Shown here piece by piece: positions 62,153 to 64,000 of a stretch of DNA of 64,000 bases (positions are counted from its first letter, which is position 1; every line of letters begins with the position of its first letter). Made by a program: the position numbers and the translations under genes. The notes under the pieces are model-generated. The model did not search any database. It saw only the letters and a program-made list of their open reading frames with translations, and was not told the origin of the DNA. The stretch spans positions 310,001 through 374,000 of the forward strand of contig JBCBCN010000001.1 in assembly GCA_038530555.1 (NCBI GenBank), read 5' to 3'. This DNA is from HKCCE3408 sp038530555 (GTDB lineage: Bacteria > Pseudomonadota > Alphaproteobacteria > Rhodobacterales > Rhodobacteraceae).

Positions 62153-62950
62153 TCAGACTGGAGCTGCGCCGAACCTGCGGTCGCGCGTCGCGAAACGGTC
62201 CATCACGCGGGTAAATTCCTCTTGCGTGAAGTCCGGCCACAAGGTGTCGATGAACTCGTATTCCGCATAGGCCGATTGCCACAACAAAAAGTTTGAGATG
62301 CGCGCCTCGCCCGACGTGCGGATGACCAGGTCCGGATCGGGCAGAAAATGCGTGTCGAGATAGCGCGGCAAGGTCTCGTCATCGATCGTCTTGGGGCATA
62401 GCGCGCCCGAGGCGACATCGAGCGCCAGGCGTTTGGTGGCACGCGCCACCTCATCGCGTCCGCCGTAATTGAGCGCGATCGTTAGATCGACGCGCGTATT
62501 GTGCGCAGTCATCGCCTCAAGGCTGTCCATCAAATCGATGAGCGACGGCTCAAGTTTGACGCGGTCGCCGATGAAGCGCACCCGCACGCCCTCCTCAAGC
62601 AAGGCTTTGGCCTCTCGCTTGATGTAGCGCTTGAACAGCGCCATCAGGCCCGCCACTTCCGCTTGGGTCCGCTTCCAGTTTTCCGTCGAGAAGGCAAAAA
62701 TTGTCAGATAGCGCACGCCGAGATCGGGGCAGGCCCGCACGATCTCTTTGACCCGCCGGGCGCCGGCATGGTGACCGACCAGGCGCGGCCGCCCGCGATT
62801 GACCGCCCAACGACCATTGCCGTCCATGATGATGGCAACATGGCGCGCGTCGGACCCGCCCGAGCCCCCGCTTTTGCTGTGGGTGGCGGAGTCCACACTT
62901 CCGGGAAAAGGCTGCCGCGACTTTGCGGTAAAATTCGCGCTAAAACTCAT
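62153..62950 (-). CDS. uppS: Isoprenyl (undecaprenyl) diphosphate synthase
   Basis: A 265-residue cis-prenyltransferase making the lipid carrier for cell wall synthesis. It has the catalytic IIMDGNGRWA (Asp43), then VGHHAGARRVKEIVRA, TIFAFSTENWKR, LNYGGRDEVARA, DPDLVIRTSGEARISNFLLWQSAYAE-type block. ATG at 62950 gives a longer, low-complexity N-terminus (about 35 residues) than E. coli UppS; the true start could be further downstream. Confidence 0.95.
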   Translation of the reverse strand: MSFSANFTAKSRQPFPGSVDSATHSKSGGSGGSDARHVAIIMDGNGRWAVNRGRPRLVGHHAGARRVKEIVRACPDLGVRYLTIFAFSTENWKRTQAEVAGLMALFKRYIKREAKALLEEGVRVRFIGDRVKLEPSLIDLMDSLEAMTAHNTRVDLTIALNYGGRDEVARATKRLALDVASGALCPKTIDDETLPRYLDTHFLPDPDLVIRTSGEARISNFLLWQSAYAEYEFIDTLWPDFTQEEFTRVMDRFATRDRRFGAAPV

Positions 62951-63017
62951 AGTCACTGTCTCCTGTACGCGCCAAGGCTCGACCGTGACGCGTAAATAAT
63001 CGGCGCGGGCGGCAGGC

Positions 63018-63581
63018 TTACACCTGCATAATCTCGCCCTGCTTTGTCTCCAGCGCGCTGTCGATTTGCGCGATATGGGTGTTCGTCAGGTCTTGGACCT
63101 CGCCCTCCCAGAGCTTTTGGTCATCCTCGCCCATCCCGTCGGCCTTGGCTTTCTTGATCTGATCCATCCCGTCCCGGCGCACATTTCTGACGGCAACGCG
63201 TGCATTTTCTGCGTATTGCGCCGCAACTTTGGTCAATTCTCGGCGGCGCTCTTCGTTCAATTCGGGGATCGGCAGCATGATGATGGTGCCGTTGAGTTGC
63301 GGATTGATGCCCAGACCGCTTTCACGAATCGCCTTTTCGACCGCGCCGACCATGGATTTGTCCCAGACATTGATGGTGACCATCCGCGGCTCAGGCACAT
63401 TGACGGTGCCGACCTGATTGATCGGCGTGGGTTGTCCGTAAGCCTCGACCGTCACCGGCTCGAGCATCGCCGCCGAGGCGCGCCCGGTGCGCAGCGAGGC
63501 AAATTCCGTCCGCAAAGCCGCAAGCGCGCCGTCCATGCGGCGGGAAAGATCGTCGATATCAATGTCGATGTCGTCAGACAT
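63018..63581 (-). CDS. frr: Ribosome recycling factor
   Basis: A 187-residue protein that splits post-termination ribosomes with EF-G. It has DLSRRMDGALAALRTEFASLRTGRAS, then TINVWDKSMVGAVEKAI, ESGLGINPQLNGTIIMLPIPELNEERRRELTKVA and the helical C-terminus. ATG at 63581 with AAGGGG upstream. The N-terminal acidic DIDIDIDD repeat is unusual but short. Downstream of pyrH as usual. Confidence 0.96.
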   Translation of the reverse strand: MSDDIDIDIDDLSRRMDGALAALRTEFASLRTGRASAAMLEPVTVEAYGQPTPINQVGTVNVPEPRMVTINVWDKSMVGAVEKAIRESGLGINPQLNGTIIMLPIPELNEERRRELTKVAAQYAENARVAVRNVRRDGMDQIKKAKADGMGEDDQKLWEGEVQDLTNTHIAQIDSALETKQGEIMQV

Positions 63582-63720
63582 GGTGGCCCCTTCATCCCGT
63601 GTCATCCCGGGATCACGGCCGGGTATTGACTGGTATTTTGTCGCTAATTAGGCGGTTTGCTGGCGATTGTATAGGCGCTGACACCCTTGCGAAGGCGACT
63701 GCGCGCCCATCTGTCGGGGA

Positions 63721-64000
63721 CTAATCGCGCACGATTGTGTAGGTCCCGCGACCGGCCAGGATCCCACCGAAACCGCCCGGCTCATCCAGCGAAAAGACCA
63801 CAATCGGTTTCTTGTTTTCGCGTGCAAGCGCGATCGCCGAGGCGTCCATAACACCCAGATGCTGCGCCAAGACCTCATCGTAAGTGATTGTTTCAAAACG
63901 CTTGGCATCGGAATGTTTGGCCGGGTCCTTGTCATAGACACCGTCGACCTTGGTGCCCTTGAAAATCGCCTCGCAATCCATCTCATTGGCGCGCAGTGTC
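63721..64000 (-). CDS. pyrH: UMP kinase, 3' part only
   Basis: Cut by the right edge; the last 92 codons are visible. It shows LRANEMDCEAIFKGTKVDGVYDKDP and KRFETITYDEVLAQHLGVMDASAIALARE, ending in FGGILAGRGTYTIV. PyrH phosphorylates UMP to UDP. pyrH-frr-uppS is the normal order of the cluster. Confidence 0.94.
   Translation of the reverse strand, partial: TLRANEMDCEAIFKGTKVDGVYDKDPAKHSDAKRFETITYDEVLAQHLGVMDASAIALARENKKPIVVFSLDEPGGFGGILAGRGTYTIVRD

Overview
The window is 64 kb of high-GC chromosome from an alphaproteobacterium, most likely a marine Rhodobacterales (Roseobacter-like) species. The evidence is the ChpT phosphotransferase of the CtrA relay, the OlsB-OlsA ornithine-lipid pair, many TRAP, TTT and Opp-type uptake systems, flavin oxidases of the sarcosine/D-amino-acid kind, VPLPA-CTERM proteins, and the local gene orders. 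Genes are dense, with many 4-8 base overlaps. I found no rRNA, tRNA or CRISPR array. Both ends cut through genes: soxB on the left and pyrH on the right.

Region 1-9.7 kb: the 5' end of soxB, then ccmI-ruvX-DUF1289 (plus strand), a 2OG-oxygenase-like gene and dusA (minus strand). A small, decayed, lower-GC island (about 4.30-6.78 kb) sits in the 5' end of dusA. It carries a broken tyrosine recombinase, a small conserved ORF and a LysE exporter, and it ends in a displaced copy of the dusA 5' end. A TRAP transporter (dctPQM) follows. Region 9.9-17 kb: an Asp/Glu-racemase-like gene, a D-amino-acid-dehydrogenase-like gene, a fused E1 alpha-beta 2-oxoacid dehydrogenase, a LysR regulator, and two tandem VPLPA-CTERM secreted proteins. 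A fragment of the lysR gene lies between those two.

Region 17-22.2 kb is the most interesting part. A five-gene Nik/Opp-type ABC uptake operon lies on the minus strand, and its leader holds a clear cobalamin riboswitch (about 21.94-22.14 kb). Between riboswitch and first gene lies a palindrome that closely resembles a zinc-uptake-regulator (Zur) box. The layout suggests a metal or metallophore importer, with cobalt or zinc as candidates, that reads both B12 and zinc status.

Region 22.2-38.9 kb is metabolic and transport accessory sequence: flavin oxidoreductases, GNAT, HAD dehalogenase, GST, GntR regulator, DUF1007-NicO metal transport pair with a very His-rich loop, methyltransferase, bile-acid-type symporter, FadD, tctCBA and a patatin lipase. 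Region 39-49.5 kb holds a CIA30 protein, a divergent ThiE/TenI, olsBA, chpT, gamma-carbonic anhydrase, gmk, a YicC RNase, a PAS protein, DAHP synthase and a GlxA-type regulator. Region 49.6-64 kb is core genome: glnE and the envelope cluster pyrH-frr-uppS-cdsA-rseP-bamA-ompH-fabZ-lpxA-lpxI-lpxB. This cluster lacks dxr between cdsA and rseP, and carries an unannotated-size 47-residue membrane ORF between rseP and bamA.

All family calls come from reading the proteins by eye. No database search was run, and start codons were chosen from ribosome-site and overlap evidence.
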